Below the pieces are notes generated by a model that had not been told where the DNA came from, did not search any database, and saw nothing but the letters and a program-made list of their open reading frames with translations. 64,000 nucleotides of DNA from contig NZ_JAGQAG010000001.1 in NCBI RefSeq assembly GCF_021405525.1, positions 992,001 to 1,056,000 on the forward strand. The letters run 5' to 3'. The position numbers and the translations under genes were made by a program. This stretch comes from Ruegeria pomeroyi (lineage in GTDB: Bacteria; Pseudomonadota; Alphaproteobacteria; Rhodobacterales; Rhodobacteraceae). Below are positions 17,741 through 27,999 of this stretch, piece by piece (the stretch's first letter is position 1; every line of letters starts with the position of its first letter).

Positions 17741-19873
17741 ATGATTTCTGCTGACGACCTGATTGCCCTGGTCCGCAACTACAACCCCAAGACCAATGCC
17801 GAGCGTCTGACCCGGGCCTATGAGTTCGGGCATCAGATGCATGATGGCCAGTTCCGCCATTCGGGCGAACCCTATTTCACCCATCCTGTTGCCGTCGCCG
17901 CCATTCTGACCGAACAGCGGCTGGATGATGCCACCATCATCACCGCGCTGCTGCACGACACGATCGAGGATACCAAGGCCAGCTATGGCCAGGTGTCCGA
18001 GCTGTTCGGCGAAGAGGTGGCGATGCTGGTCGATGGGGTGACCAAGTTGACCAACCTGCAACTGTCGTCGCGCGAGACCAAGCAGGCCGAGAATTTCCGC
18101 AAGCTGTTCATGGCCATGTCCAAGGACCTGCGGGTGATCCTGGTCAAGCTGGCCGACCGTCTGCACAACATGCGCACCATCAAGGCGATGCGCCCGGATA
18201 AGCAGGCGGTCAAGGCGCGCGAGACGATGGATATCTATGCGCCGCTTGCCGGGCGCATGGGCATGCAGTGGATGCGCGAAGAGCTGGAGGATCTGGCCTT
18301 TCGCGTGCTCAACCCAGAGGGGCGCCAGTCGATCATCCGCCGCTTCATCACGCTGCAACGCGAGACCGGCGATGTCATTCACCGGATCACCGGCGACATG
18401 CGGCACGAACTGGACAAGGCGGGCATCGAGGCCGAAGTGTTCGGGCGTGCCAAGAAGCCTTATTCGATCTGGCGCAAGATGCAGGAAAAGGACCAGGGAT
18501 TCTCGCGCCTGTCCGATATTTACGGCTTTCGCATTATCACCCAGTCCGAAGAGGATTGTTATCGCACGCTCGGTACCATCCACCAACGCTGGCGCGCGGT
18601 GCCTGGCCGGTTCAAGGACTATATCAGCCAGCCGAAATCGAACGGCTATCGCTCGATCCACACCACGGTGTCGGGGCGCGACGGCAAGCGGGTCGAGGTG
18701 CAGATCCGCACCCGCCAGATGCATGACGTGGCGGAAACCGGGGTGGCGGCGCATTGGTCCTATCGCGACGGGGTGCGCACCCAGAACCCCTTTGCCGTCG
18801 ATCCGGCCAAGTGGATTGCGGGCCTGACCGAACAGTTCGACAGCGAGGAGGATCACGAAGACTTCCTCGAAGCGGTCAAGCTCGAGATGTATTCCGACCA
18901 GGTGTTCTGCTTTACCCCCAAGGGCGATGTGGTCAAGCTACCGCGCGGCGCCACCCCGATCGACTATGCCTATGCCATCCATACCCGGATCGGGCATGCC
19001 TGCGTCGGGGCCAAGGTGGACGGGATCCGGGTGCCGTTGTGGACCCGCCTCAAGAACGGCCAGTCGGTCGATGTCATTACCGCCGAGGGCCAGACGCCGC
19101 AGGTGAGTTGGCTTGAAATCGCGGTGACGGGCAAGGCCAAGACTGCGATCCGACGTGCGTTGCGCGAGGTGGACCGTGAACGGTTCATCAAGCTGGGGCA
19201 TGAACTGGCGCGCTCGGCCTTTGACCATGTCGGGCGCAAGGCCACCGACAAGGCGCTTGATACCGCCGCCAAGCACCTGCGGTTGAAGGATCGCGGCGAG
19301 TTGCTGGCCCGTCTGGGTTCGGCCGAACTCACCGCCCATGACGTGGTGCAGGCTGTCTATCCCGAGTTGGCCCCAGACGAGGGCGACGCCATTCCCCCGC
19401 GCCGCGCCGTGATCGGTCTGGAACCGGGGCAGAGCTTTGACCGCGCGCCCTGCTGCCAACCGCTGCCGGGCGAGCGTATCGTCGGCATCACCTATCGCGG
19501 CAAGGGTGTGGTGGTTCATACCATCGACTGCGACCGGTTGAGCGAGTTCGAGACCCAACCCGAACGCTGGGTCGATCTGCACTGGCATTCCGGCACCCAC
19601 CCCGCCGCCTATGGTGCTACGCTGGACCTGACCATCGGCAATGATGCCGGGGTGCTGGGACGGATTTGCACATTGATCGGTGAGAAGAAGGCCAATATTT
19701 CCAACTTGGAATTCATAGACCGCAAACCGGATTTCTATCGCCTCATGATCAGCGTCGAATTGCGGGACGTGGAACAGTTGCATTCGTTGATGCTGGCGCT
19801 CGAGGCCGAGGGTGACGTGGCCTCGGTCGAGCGCTACAGGGAAAAGGCCAAGGCGGGCGCCGCGGCCGGGTAA
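17741..19873 (+). CDS. rsh: Bifunctional (p)ppGpp synthetase/hydrolase, RelA/SpoT homologue
   Basis: Makes and degrades the alarmone (p)ppGpp for the stringent response. The 710 residues run: HD hydrolase domain (20-170) with the intact catalytic ALLHDTIEDT motif; synthetase domain (~225-350) with YSIWRKMQEKD, YGFRII and SNGYRSIHTTV; TGS domain (~385-445, VFCFTPKGDVVKLPRGA); a helical/zinc-finger-like region with PCCQPLPGERIVG; and a C-terminal ACT domain (~635-705). Intact HD and synthetase motifs fit the single bifunctional enzyme of alphaproteobacteria. It lies in tandem with rpoZ. Confidence 0.96.
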   Translation: MISADDLIALVRNYNPKTNAERLTRAYEFGHQMHDGQFRHSGEPYFTHPVAVAAILTEQRLDDATIITALLHDTIEDTKASYGQVSELFGEEVAMLVDGVTKLTNLQLSSRETKQAENFRKLFMAMSKDLRVILVKLADRLHNMRTIKAMRPDKQAVKARETMDIYAPLAGRMGMQWMREELEDLAFRVLNPEGRQSIIRRFITLQRETGDVIHRITGDMRHELDKAGIEAEVFGRAKKPYSIWRKMQEKDQGFSRLSDIYGFRIITQSEEDCYRTLGTIHQRWRAVPGRFKDYISQPKSNGYRSIHTTVSGRDGKRVEVQIRTRQMHDVAETGVAAHWSYRDGVRTQNPFAVDPAKWIAGLTEQFDSEEDHEDFLEAVKLEMYSDQVFCFTPKGDVVKLPRGATPIDYAYAIHTRIGHACVGAKVDGIRVPLWTRLKNGQSVDVITAEGQTPQVSWLEIAVTGKAKTAIRRALREVDRERFIKLGHELARSAFDHVGRKATDKALDTAAKHLRLKDRGELLARLGSAELTAHDVVQAVYPELAPDEGDAIPPRRAVIGLEPGQSFDRAPCCQPLPGERIVGITYRGKGVVVHTIDCDRLSEFETQPERWVDLHWHSGTHPAAYGATLDLTIGNDAGVLGRICTLIGEKKANISNLEFIDRKPDFYRLMISVELRDVEQLHSLMLALEAEGDVASVERYREKAKAGAAAG

Positions 19874-19904
19874 AGGCCGACAGGCAGGGAAAGGACATCC
19901 AAGC

Positions 19905-20561
19905 GTGGTTTTCAAGCGCCGAGATCGACGCTCTCCGCTGCAGGTGCTGTGGGAACTGATCTGGCCGCGTGGCGGTTGGACCCGTGCCTTTCACTATGTC
20001 AAACACCGGGTGCGTCGTCTGCCGGACCGGCCCGAACGGATCGCGCGGGGCATCGGTGCGGGGGTCTTCGCTTCGTTCACGCCCTTCTACGGCATCCATT
20101 TCGTGATCGCAGCCATCCTCGCTCGGCTGATCAACGGCAATATCCTGGCCGGGCTCAGCGGTACCTTCTTTGGCAATCCGTTGACCTATGTGCCGATCGG
20201 TGTGATTTCGTTGCAAACCGGGCATTTCCTGCTGGGAACCGAGTTTCAGGAAGGCGCCGAACAGGGGTTGATGCGCAAATTCGCCGGTGCTGCGGGAGAG
20301 CTGAAAGACAACTTTCTGGCACTTTTCACTGATCGCGACGCCGACTGGCATGCGCTCGAGCTTTTCTATGATGAGGTATTCTTTCCCTATATGATCGGCG
20401 GCATCGTACCGGGGATCGTTGCGGGCGTTGTCTGCTATTACCTCAGCCTGCCGGTGATCAGCACCTATCAGAAACGCCGCCGCTCCAAGATCAAGGCCAA
20501 GTTCGAGGCGATCAAGAAAAAGGCACAGGCCGATCTGCCAAACCCGGAAAATCCCGGCTAG
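19905..20561 (+). CDS. DUF2062 membrane protein
   Basis: A 218-residue protein with a basic N-terminus and membrane segments from about residue 45 onward. The DUF2062 core is recognisable in FTPFYGIHFVIAAILARL and FFGNPLTYVPIGVISLQ, with a second hydrophobic hairpin near 160-188 and a basic Lys-rich tail. Function unknown. The GTG at 19905 is chosen for its GGGAAAGGAC site; upstream codons overlap rsh. It lies between rsh and pdxJ in the run. Confidence 0.83.
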   Translation: MVFKRRDRRSPLQVLWELIWPRGGWTRAFHYVKHRVRRLPDRPERIARGIGAGVFASFTPFYGIHFVIAAILARLINGNILAGLSGTFFGNPLTYVPIGVISLQTGHFLLGTEFQEGAEQGLMRKFAGAAGELKDNFLALFTDRDADWHALELFYDEVFFPYMIGGIVPGIVAGVVCYYLSLPVISTYQKRRRSKIKAKFEAIKKKAQADLPNPENPG

Positions 20562-20597
20562 GGTCGGGCGCGAGCGAGTCGGAAAGGAAATCCCGTC

Positions 20598-21344
20598 ATG
20601 TCTGTTCCCCACCTGCGTCTTGGCGTGAATATCGACCATGTGGCGACCGTGCGCAACGCGCGCGGCGGTGCCAGCCCCGACCCGATCCGCGCCGCGATCC
20701 TGGCCGAGCAGGCCGGTGCCGACGGCATCACCGCGCATCTGCGCGAGGATCGCCGCCACATCACCGATGCCGATATCGACGGGCTGATGGCGGCGCTCAG
20801 CGTGCCGCTCAACTTCGAGATGGCCGCAACCGACGAGATGCAGAAGATCGCGCTGCGCCACAAGCCGCACGCGGTCTGCATCGTGCCCGAAAAGCGCGAG
20901 GAGCGCACCACCGAAGGCGGGCTTGAGGTCGCGCGCGAGGAAAACCGGCTGGCCCATTTCATCGCGCCGCTGCGCGAAGCGGGGTGCCGGGTATCGATCT
21001 TCATCGCCGCCGACAAACGTCAGATCGAGGCCGCGCACCGGATCGGCGCGCAGGTGATCGAACTGCATACCGGGGCCTATTGCGATGCCCATGCCGAGGG
21101 CGATTTCGCCACCCGCGACCGCGAGTTGGAGGCGATGCGCGAAATGTCCGCCTTTGCCCATTCGCTGGGGCTCGAGGTGCACGCCGGCCACGGGCTGACC
21201 TATGACACGGTGCAGCCGGTCGCGGCCTTTCCCGAGGTGAGGGAGCTGAATATCGGCCATTTCCTGATCGGCGAGGCGATCTTTCGCGGGCTCACACCCG
21301 CCATCGCCGAAATGCGCCGCCTGATGGACGAGGCGCGGGCATGA
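20598..21344 (+). CDS. pdxJ: Pyridoxine 5'-phosphate synthase
   Basis: Joins 1-deoxyxylulose 5-phosphate and 3-amino-2-oxopropyl phosphate into pyridoxine 5'-phosphate, in the DXP-dependent B6 pathway. The 248 residues form a TIM barrel with conserved [38 protein letters not shown] and the C-terminal [14 protein letters not shown]. Its stop overlaps the next gene by four bases. The pdxJ-acpS-lepB-rnc order is widespread in alphaproteobacteria, here with a LysE gene inserted. Confidence 0.97.
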   Translation: MSVPHLRLGVNIDHVATVRNARGGASPDPIRAAILAEQAGADGITAHLREDRRHITDADIDGLMAALSVPLNFEMAATDEMQKIALRHKPHAVCIVPEKREERTTEGGLEVAREENRLAHFIAPLREAGCRVSIFIAADKRQIEAAHRIGAQVIELHTGAYCDAHAEGDFATRDRELEAMREMSAFAHSLGLEVHAGHGLTYDTVQPVAAFPEVRELNIGHFLIGEAIFRGLTPAIAEMRRLMDEARA

Positions 21345-21961
21345 CACCCGGGCTTGGCCTTGTCGTCCTGGGCTGGATGGTGGCGGGCGGCAGTCCCGGG
21401 CCTGCCACCCTGACGATTGCCGGTACCGGCATGGCCGAAGGGCGCGGGGCCGCACTGGCCGTGGCGCTGGGCATCGTGGCAGGTTCGGCCAGTTGGGGAT
21501 TGGCCGCTGCGCTGGGCATGAGCGCGCTGATGCTGACCCATGTCTGGATCGTCGAGACGGTCCGTTATGCCGGGGCGCTTTACCTGCTTTGGCTGGCGGT
21601 GAAATCCCTGCGCGCGGGTCTGGCCCCCGCAGGCGTCAAACCCTTCAGAACCGCCACGGGCACGGCCCGGCGGCTGTTCCTGCGTGGTTATCTGATCCAC
21701 CTGACCAATCCCAAGGCGATCCTGAGCTGGGGTGCGGTCTTTGCCATCGCGCTGCCGCCTACGGCATCTCTGGCAAGCGTATTTGCACTGTTCGCTGTGC
21801 TCATCACCGCCTCGACTTGCCTGTTTCTGGGCTATGCGCTGCTGTTTTCGACCCGCGCCATCGGCGAGGGATACCGCCGTCTGCGCCGCTGGTTCGAGTT
21901 GAGCTTTGCGCTGCTCTTTGGCGGCGCGGCGCTGAAACTGCTGACGGCCCGGTTGCAATGA
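21341..21961 (+). CDS. LysE/RhtB family amino-acid exporter
   Basis: A 206-residue membrane protein with about six helices. The LysE-family N-terminus is present ([16 protein letters not shown], the conserved S-P-G-P motif), as is [19 protein letters not shown] in the middle. Such proteins export amino acids or related metabolites; the substrate is not predictable. It is coupled by four-base overlaps to pdxJ above and acpS below, so it is an insertion in the usual pdxJ-acpS pair. Confidence 0.88.
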   Translation: MTPGLGLVVLGWMVAGGSPGPATLTIAGTGMAEGRGAALAVALGIVAGSASWGLAAALGMSALMLTHVWIVETVRYAGALYLLWLAVKSLRAGLAPAGVKPFRTATGTARRLFLRGYLIHLTNPKAILSWGAVFAIALPPTASLASVFALFAVLITASTCLFLGYALLFSTRAIGEGYRRLRRWFELSFALLFGGAALKLLTARLQ

Positions 21962-22404
21962 TCCTGGGTATCGGCACCGATCTGGCCAATATCGAGCGGA
22001 TCGAGCGCACGCTCGACCGCTTTGGCGACCGCTTTCGCAACCGCGTTTTTACCGAGATCGAGCAGCGCAAGGCCGAGCGTCGTGCCGACACCGCCGGCAC
22101 CTATGCCAAGCGCTGGGCCGCGAAAGAGGCCTGTTCCAAGGCGCTGGGCACCGGCCTGCGCATGGGCATCGCCTGGAAGGACATGGCGGTCAGCAACCTG
22201 CGCAGTGGTCAGCCCGTCATGCAAGTCACCGGCTGGGCCGCCGAACGCCTGCGCGAGATGACGCCCGAAGGCTATGAGGCGATCATTCATGTCACCCTGA
22301 CCGATGATCACCCCTGGGCGCAGGCCTTTGTCGTGATCGAGGCGCGTCCGCTCGCCGAGGCGGGGGAGGTGAACTTGACTTACCCCGCCCCGCCCCGCAT
22401 GTAG
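21958..22404 (+). CDS. acpS: Holo-[acyl-carrier-protein] synthase
   Basis: Transfers 4'-phosphopantetheine from CoA to acyl carrier protein. The 148 residues have [14 protein letters not shown] at the N-terminus with the Mg-binding Asp, and [16 protein letters not shown] with the catalytic Glu and Lys, both diagnostic. The ATG lies in the ATGA overlap with the LysE-like gene. lepB follows after 32 bases. Confidence 0.95.
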   Translation: MILGIGTDLANIERIERTLDRFGDRFRNRVFTEIEQRKAERRADTAGTYAKRWAAKEACSKALGTGLRMGIAWKDMAVSNLRSGQPVMQVTGWAAERLREMTPEGYEAIIHVTLTDDHPWAQAFVVIEARPLAEAGEVNLTYPAPPRM

Positions 22405-22436
22405 CCCCGAAACGCCCGCAGCAACTGGAGAGCCTG

Positions 22437-23276
22437 ATGGCCAGCAAAGCCGCCAAGACCGGAAATGCCTTTGTCGAGACGATCAAGACCATCGTCTATG
22501 CGCTGCTGATCGCGGGCGTGTTTCGGACGCTGTTCTTTCAGCCGTTCTGGATCCCCTCGGGCTCGATGAAGGAAACGCTGCTGATCGGCGATTTCCTCTT
22601 CGTCAACAAGATGGCCTATGGCTATTCCTATGCTTCGTGCCCCAGCCTGGTGCTGCCGCAATTCGGCATCGACATCGACGCCGAGGATGTTTGCGGCTGG
22701 GCCAAGGGCGATAATGACCGCCTGTTCGGCGGTACGCCCGAGCGTGGCGACGTGGTGGTGTTCCGTCATCCGGTTTCGGGGCGTGATTTCATCAAGCGTC
22801 TGATCGGCTTGCCGGGCGACCGCATCCAGATGAAGGACGGCGTCCTTTACATCAACGATCAGGCGGTAAAGCTGGAAGATGACGGCGTGTTCGAGGAACT
22901 GGCCGAGGCACAAGGCCCCCAGCGCCTGCGCCCGCGCTGCGAGAACGGTCCGGTGGGCGAGGGCGGCATCTGCCAGAAGTCGCGCCAGATCGAGACGCTG
23001 CCCAACGGGGTCAGTCACAAGATCGTCAATATCGGCAATCAGGCCTCGGACCATACCGGCGTCTATACGGTGCCCGAGGGGCATTACTTCTTCATGGGCG
23101 ACAACCGCGACAATTCCAGCGACAGCCGCCTGCCGCAATCGGCCGGTGGGGTCGGCTATGTGCCTTATGAGAACCTGATCGGTCGGGCCGACCGTATCAT
23201 GTTTTCGTCGGCGGGCCGGTCGATGCTGTTCTTCTGGACCTGGCGCAGCGATCGTTTCTTCAAGGGGATCGAGTGA
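22437..23276 (+). CDS. lepB: Signal peptidase I
   Basis: Cleaves signal peptides of exported proteins at the outer face of the inner membrane. The 279 residues have one N-terminal membrane helix ([16 protein letters not shown]), the catalytic Ser43 in PSGSMKETL, the general-base Lys120 in [13 protein letters not shown], and box [12 protein letters not shown]. The stop overlaps the rnc GTG start by four bases. Confidence 0.97.
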   Translation: MASKAAKTGNAFVETIKTIVYALLIAGVFRTLFFQPFWIPSGSMKETLLIGDFLFVNKMAYGYSYASCPSLVLPQFGIDIDAEDVCGWAKGDNDRLFGGTPERGDVVVFRHPVSGRDFIKRLIGLPGDRIQMKDGVLYINDQAVKLEDDGVFEELAEAQGPQRLRPRCENGPVGEGGICQKSRQIETLPNGVSHKIVNIGNQASDHTGVYTVPEGHYFFMGDNRDNSSDSRLPQSAGGVGYVPYENLIGRADRIMFSSAGRSMLFFWTWRSDRFFKGIE

Positions 23277-23950
23277 AGCTTTCGGCAGAGATGAAGGCCT
23301 TTGAGGCGCGGCTGGGCTACTCTTTCGAGCGGCCCGAACTGCTGGTGCGCGCGCTGACCCATGGTTCGATCTCCTCGGCCACCCGGCAGGACAATCAGCG
23401 GCTGGAGTTTCTGGGCGACCGGGTACTGGGGCTGGTGATGGCGACGGCATTGCTGGAGGCGGACAAGGACGCGACCGAGGGTCAGCTGGCGCCCCGCTTC
23501 AACGCGCTGGTGCGCAAGGAGACCTGCGCCGAGGTTGCCCGCGAGGTCGATCTGGGCGCGGTTCTGAAACTGGGCCGCTCCGAAATGATGTCGGGCGGGC
23601 GGCGCAAGCTGGCGCTCTTGGGCGACGCGATGGAGGCGGTGATCGCCGCCGTCTATCGCGATGGCGGTTTTGCCGCCGCCGAGGCGGTGATCCTGCGGCT
23701 GTGGGGCGCGCGTATCCATCAGGTCGAGGCCGATGCGCGCGACGCCAAGACCGCGCTTCAGGAATGGGCGCAGGCGCGTGGCCAGACCCCGCCGCGATAT
23801 ACTCTGGTAAAACGTTCTGGCCCCGATCATGCGCCGGTCTTTACCATTCTGGCAGAGCTTGCCGATGGCCGCCGGGCCGAGGCCACCGCCGGGGCCAAGC
23901 GGCAGGCCGAACAAACCGCCGCGCGCAAACTGCTCGACAGTCTGGACTAG
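23273..23950 (+). CDS. rnc: Ribonuclease III
   Basis: Cuts double-stranded RNA, including rRNA precursors. The 225 residues have the family signature [15 protein letters not shown] with Glu45 and Asp49, a second metal-binding cluster in [13 protein letters not shown], and a C-terminal double-stranded RNA-binding domain (about 152-222). The GTG start lies inside the lepB stop (GTGA). In many relatives rnc is followed by era and recO; here a META-domain gene follows instead. Confidence 0.97.
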   Translation: MKLSAEMKAFEARLGYSFERPELLVRALTHGSISSATRQDNQRLEFLGDRVLGLVMATALLEADKDATEGQLAPRFNALVRKETCAEVAREVDLGAVLKLGRSEMMSGGRRKLALLGDAMEAVIAAVYRDGGFAAAEAVILRLWGARIHQVEADARDAKTALQEWAQARGQTPPRYTLVKRSGPDHAPVFTILAELADGRRAEATAGAKRQAEQTAARKLLDSLD

Positions 23951-23957
23951 GCCCGCG

Positions 23958-24353
23958 ATGCTGGCCCGCCTCGCCCTTTTGCTGCCCGCGCTGGCGCTGG
24001 GATATTGCGGGCAGGACGAGACCGCCACCGCCTATGGTGCCGCCGGGCAGGTCTGGCAGGCTCAGAGCATCGACGGCGCCGCCTTTGCCGCCGGGGCAGA
24101 GCTGCGCTTTCCCGAACCGGGCCAAATTGCGGGGCAGGGGCCGTGCAACAGTTTTACCGCCCGGCTGGACGCGCCCTATCCGTGGTTCGAAATCGCCGAT
24201 CTGGTCGCCACCCGCGCCGCCTGTCCCGAGTTGGAGGCCGAGGGGATCTTCTTGGCCGCGCTGCTGGCGATGGAGCAGATCGAGGTCTCGGGCGCGGTGC
24301 TGATTCTGCGCAACGAGGCCGGGCACGAGATGCTGTTCAGGGCAGCCGACTGA
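23958..24353 (+). CDS. META (HslJ-like) domain exported protein
   Basis: A 131-residue protein with an N-terminal signal sequence ([18 protein letters not shown]); the Cys suggests a possible lipoprotein, though LGYC is not an ideal lipobox. The mature part has the META domain pattern: [12 protein letters not shown], then [11 protein letters not shown] with the conserved Cys-Asn, and [19 protein letters not shown]. Such domains occur in envelope proteins including HslJ. It starts seven bases after rnc, and its 3' end overlaps convergent recO by 17 bases. Confidence 0.78.
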   Translation: MLARLALLLPALALGYCGQDETATAYGAAGQVWQAQSIDGAAFAAGAELRFPEPGQIAGQGPCNSFTARLDAPYPWFEIADLVATRAACPELEAEGIFLAALLAMEQIEVSGAVLILRNEAGHEMLFRAAD

Positions 24354-25062
24354 TCAGGTCGATCAGCCGCCCGCGCGCCTGCGGCAGCGGCGCATGGCCC
24401 AGGGCGGGCGCGACGCGGTGTTCCAGAAAATAGCCGGTGGTGCGCAGGGCCAGTGCGATCTCTGGATCCGATGCCGGGCCTTCGCCGCGCAGGCAGGGGG
24501 GCAGCGGCAACAGCCGGTCGGCCCATTCGCCTGCGGCCCCCGCGCTGACCGCGCGCCCGCTGCGCGGCGAGACATAGACCAGATCGTCGCTGGCGCCGGT
24601 CACCGCGCAGGCGCTCAGGTCAAGGCCAAAGCCCAGCGCGTCAAGCAGCGCCAGCTCCCAGCGCAGATAGGCCAGCGGCCAGATCTCGTCCTGCCCCAGC
24701 AGGTCCAGCAGCTGTTCGGACTGCTTGTATAGTCGGGGATGCGCCTCGCGCTCGGGCAGGCAAAAGGACAAGAGCGAGACAACCGCGTTCAGCCCGGCCA
24801 GCGCCAGCCGCCCCGACATCGCCGCCGCAGCGCGCGAGCGCAGCGGTTCCACCGTGAAACTGCCCAGATGCTCCTCCAGCCGGGCGCGCCAGCTGAGGTC
24901 GAGCTGTGCCCCCGGTTGCAGGATCGGCGCGATGCGGCGGCTGGTACCACCCCGCACCACGCCCGCATGGCGGCCATGGCTGGCGGTAAAGGTGTCGATG
25001 ATGGCCGACGTCTCGCCGTGGCGACGCACGGAAAGCAGGATACCCTGATCACGCCAATCCAT
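24337..25062 (-). CDS. recO: DNA repair protein RecO
   Basis: Works with RecR and RecF in loading RecA at gaps. The 241 residues start [21 protein letters not shown], the OB-fold N-domain typical of RecO, followed by the helical domain with [15 protein letters not shown]. The zinc-finger Cys set of other RecO proteins is largely missing. The ATG at 25062 is chosen on homology to the family N-terminus. It is on the strand opposite to rnc, unlike the usual collinear rnc-era-recO order. Confidence 0.92.
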   Translation of the reverse strand: MDWRDQGILLSVRRHGETSAIIDTFTASHGRHAGVVRGGTSRRIAPILQPGAQLDLSWRARLEEHLGSFTVEPLRSRAAAAMSGRLALAGLNAVVSLLSFCLPEREAHPRLYKQSEQLLDLLGQDEIWPLAYLRWELALLDALGFGLDLSACAVTGASDDLVYVSPRSGRAVSAGAAGEWADRLLPLPPCLRGEGPASDPEIALALRTTGYFLEHRVAPALGHAPLPQARGRLIDLISRLP

Positions 25063-25151
25063 GTCGCCCCTCACGCTCGTTCGGGGCCAGAATGGCCGCA
25101 TCCGGGGGCAGACCGCAAGGCCCGCCCGCGCGGTTCAGGCCCGTCTGGGCC

Positions 25152-27434
25152 TCAACCGCATTTGGAATGGCCGCAACTGCGGCAGGTCATGCAGCCCTCG
25201 ACCATCTGCATGTCGAACTGGCCGCAGCTGGGGCAGGCCTTGCCGCGCGGCGCGTCGCCATTCACCACCTGCGCTTGCGGGTCCGATTTCAGGCCCATGC
25301 CCTCGCCTTCGAGAAAGCCGATGGCGATCAGATGCTGTTCGATCACCCCGCCAATGGCCGCCAGGATCGAGGGGATGTACTTGCCCTTGACCCAGGCACC
25401 GCCGCGCGGGTCGAACACGGCCTTCAACTCTTCGACCACAAAGGACACGTCGCCGCCGCGCCGAAACACTGCCGAAATCATCCGGGTCAGTGCCACGGTC
25501 CAGGCGAAATGCTCCATGTTCTTGGAGTTGATGAAGACTTCGAAGGGGCGGCGGTGGCCGTTGATGATGATGTCGTTGATGGTGATATAGAGCGCATGCT
25601 CGCTGTCGGGCCACTTGATCTTGTAGGTGTTGCCTTCGAGATGCTCGGGCCGATCCAGCGGTTCGGACATATAGATGACGTCGCCACCTTCGAACTCGTG
25701 CGGCGCATGGGCGCTTTCACCCGGCGCCTTGTCGGCGCTTTCCGAGACCGTCAGGACCGAACCGGTCACATCATTGGGCCGATAGGTGGTGCAGCCCTTG
25801 CAGCCCAGATCCCAAGCCTGCATGTAGACGTCCTTGAACTCGTCGAACGAGATGTCCTCGGGGCAGTTGATGGTCTTGGAAATCGAGCTGTCGATCCATT
25901 TCTGCGCCGCCGCCTGCATCCGCACGTGATCGGCAGGCGCCAGCGTCTGGGCGTTGACGAAATAGTCGGGCAGGGGGGTGTCGCCGAACTTGTCGCGCCA
26001 CATCTGCACCGCGTAATCGACCACCTCTTCTTCGGTCCGGCTGCCGTCCTTTTGCAGCACCTTGCGGGTATAGGCATAGGCAAAGACCGGCTCGATCCCC
26101 GACGAGACGTTGCCGGCATAGAGCGAGATGGTCCCGGTGGGCGCGATCGAGGTCAACAGCGCGTTGCGGATGCCATGGGCGCGGATCGCCTCGCGCACAT
26201 CCTCGTCCATGGCCCGCATGGTGCCCGAGGCCAGGTATTTCTCGGCGTCAAACAGGGGAAAGGCGCCCTTTTCCTTGGCCAGCTCGACCGAGGCGAGATA
26301 GGCCGCGCGGGCGATGGCGTGCAGCCAGTCCTCGGTCTGCTTGGCGGCCTCGTCGCTGCCATAGCGCAGGCCCAGCATCAAGAGCGCATCGGCCAGCCCG
26401 GTCACGCCCAGCCCGATCCGGCGCTTGTTCTGCGCCTCGGCGGCCTGTTCGGGCAGCGGGAATTTCGAGGCATCGACCACGTTGTCCATCATCCGCACGG
26501 CGGTGGCGACCAGCTTTTGCAGCGCCTCGGGGTCCAGTTCGGCTGCGTCTTCGAACGGGTTCGTCACCAGCCGCGCCAGGTTGATCGAGCCCAACAGGCA
26601 GGCGCCATAGGGCGGCAGGGGCTGTTCGCCACAGGGGTTGGTGGCGGCGATGGTTTCGACATAGTTCAGGTTGTTGGCCGCGTTGATCCGGTCGATGAAG
26701 ATCACGCCCGGTTCGGCATAGTCATAGGTGGCCTGCATGATCCTGTTCCACAGGGTGCGTGCCTCGACCGTGTGATAGACCTTGCCGTCGAATTGCAGCT
26801 CCCACGAGCCATCGGCCTTGACCGCCTCCATGAAGGCATCGGTGACCAGCACCGACATGTTGAACATGCGCAGGCGGGCGGGGTCGGACTTGGCGGCGAT
26901 GAACTGTTCGATATCGGGATGGTCGCAGCGCATGGTCGCCATCATCGCGCCCCGGCGGCTGCCTGCGGACATGATGGTGCGGCACATGGCGTCCCACACA
27001 TCCATGAAGCTGAGCGGCCCCGAGGCATCGGCGGCCACGCCCTTTACATCGGCGCCGCGCGGGCGGATGGTCGAGAAGTCGTAGCCGATGCCGCCGCCCT
27101 GCTGCATGGTCAGCGCCGCCTCTTTCAGCATCTCGAAGATGCCGCCCATGCTGTCGGGGATGGTGCCCATGACAAAGCAGTTGAACAGCGTCACCTGCCG
27201 CGCGGTGCCCGCACCGGCGGTGATGCGCCCGGCGGGCAGATATTTGAAATCCTCCAGCGCGGTGTAGAATTCCCGCTCCCAGCGGTCGGGGTCCTGTTCG
27301 ACGCGGGCAAGATCGCGGGCGATCCGGCGCCAGCTGTCCTCGACCGTCTGGTCGATCGGGGTGCCGTCCGCCTGTTTGAAACGGTATTTCATGTCCCAAA
27401 TCTGCTCGGCGATGGGGGCGGCGAAACGGCTCAT
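25152..27434 (-). CDS. nrdJ: Adenosylcobalamin-dependent (class II) ribonucleotide reductase
   Basis: Reduces ribonucleotides to deoxyribonucleotides using adenosylcobalamin as radical source. The 760 residues include the substrate-site Cys in TLFNCFVMGT, a Gly-rich GGGIGYDFS loop, the catalytic TNPCGEQPLPPYG motif, the SLYAGNVSSGIEP and TGTIS regions of the barrel, and a C-terminal tail with redox or zinc Cys (CPSCG, CMTCRSCG). The ATG at 27434 (MSRFAAPIAEQIW) is preferred to an upstream TTG/ATG in the promoter gap. No partner small subunit is needed. With cobC and cobD nearby it points to dependence on own-made B12. Confidence 0.95.
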   Translation of the reverse strand: MSRFAAPIAEQIWDMKYRFKQADGTPIDQTVEDSWRRIARDLARVEQDPDRWEREFYTALEDFKYLPAGRITAGAGTARQVTLFNCFVMGTIPDSMGGIFEMLKEAALTMQQGGGIGYDFSTIRPRGADVKGVAADASGPLSFMDVWDAMCRTIMSAGSRRGAMMATMRCDHPDIEQFIAAKSDPARLRMFNMSVLVTDAFMEAVKADGSWELQFDGKVYHTVEARTLWNRIMQATYDYAEPGVIFIDRINAANNLNYVETIAATNPCGEQPLPPYGACLLGSINLARLVTNPFEDAAELDPEALQKLVATAVRMMDNVVDASKFPLPEQAAEAQNKRRIGLGVTGLADALLMLGLRYGSDEAAKQTEDWLHAIARAAYLASVELAKEKGAFPLFDAEKYLASGTMRAMDEDVREAIRAHGIRNALLTSIAPTGTISLYAGNVSSGIEPVFAYAYTRKVLQKDGSRTEEEVVDYAVQMWRDKFGDTPLPDYFVNAQTLAPADHVRMQAAAQKWIDSSISKTINCPEDISFDEFKDVYMQAWDLGCKGCTTYRPNDVTGSVLTVSESADKAPGESAHAPHEFEGGDVIYMSEPLDRPEHLEGNTYKIKWPDSEHALYITINDIIINGHRRPFEVFINSKNMEHFAWTVALTRMISAVFRRGGDVSFVVEELKAVFDPRGGAWVKGKYIPSILAAIGGVIEQHLIAIGFLEGEGMGLKSDPQAQVVNGDAPRGKACPSCGQFDMQMVEGCMTCRSCGHSKCG

Positions 27435-27564
27435 CGGATGATTCCCTCGTGCTGGAAGAGACATCCAGACTAAACCAAATGTGAGGTAGGCCACAACTGC
27501 TTGATGCCCGGGTGGGGTGAGCTACAATATCAAGGTGGCCTTGGGACGACTCTGTGGGAAAGCT

Positions 27565-27996
27565 GTGGATAACTACCTCAATCTGATCAAGCTCAGCGTC
27601 GGGACGGAAAGCGTCGACAACCTGGCCGAATGGCAGGCGATGCGCCGCGCGCAGACGCCGGACGGGTTGCCGCGTCATGTCACCCGCATGTGGCCCAAGC
27701 GCGAGAGCGAGATCCTGGCGGGCGGCTCGATCTATTGGGTGATCAAGGGGTTGATCCAGTGCCGTCAGCGGGTGCTGCGGATGGACGAGGTGACCGGGCA
27801 GGACGGCACCCGCCATTGCGCGCTGGTGCTCGACCCCGAATTGCACCGCACCCACAGCACCCAGAAACGCCCGTTCCAGGGCTGGCGCTATCTGAACCCC
27901 GCCGACACGCCGCCCGACCTGCCCAAGGGACGCGCGCAGGACGATGCGTTGCCCGAGGACCTGAACCGGGCCCTGGCCGAGATCGGGGTGATCTGA
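27565..27996 (+). CDS. DUF1489 family protein
   Basis: A 143-residue soluble protein of the alphaproteobacterial DUF1489 family, with the typical LNLIKLSVGTESVDNLAEWQ-like N-terminus, TRMWPKRE and GGSIYWVIKGLIQCRQ, then a polar tail. Function unknown. The GTG at 27565 fits the family N-terminus (VDNYLNLIKL) and follows GGGAA; a GTG at 27517 would add 16 residues. It is divergent from nrdJ, and the promoters share a 130-base gap in which I see no riboswitch. Confidence 0.82.
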   Translation: MDNYLNLIKLSVGTESVDNLAEWQAMRRAQTPDGLPRHVTRMWPKRESEILAGGSIYWVIKGLIQCRQRVLRMDEVTGQDGTRHCALVLDPELHRTHSTQKRPFQGWRYLNPADTPPDLPKGRAQDDALPEDLNRALAEIGVI

Positions 27997-27999
27997 ACT

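Noticed and set aside
22405-22436. A promoter between acpS and lepB
   Set aside because: Only 32 bases, mostly ribosome-site sequence; read-through from acpS is simpler.
25092-27473. A 793-codon plus-strand open frame
   Set aside because: It is the antisense shadow of nrdJ; its His/Gly/Asp-rich composition matches other shadows here and no domain is recognisable.
27435-27564. Cobalamin riboswitch or NrdR boxes upstream of nrdJ
   Set aside because: No B12-box-like sequence and no acaCwATATwgtgt-type pair was seen in the gap.
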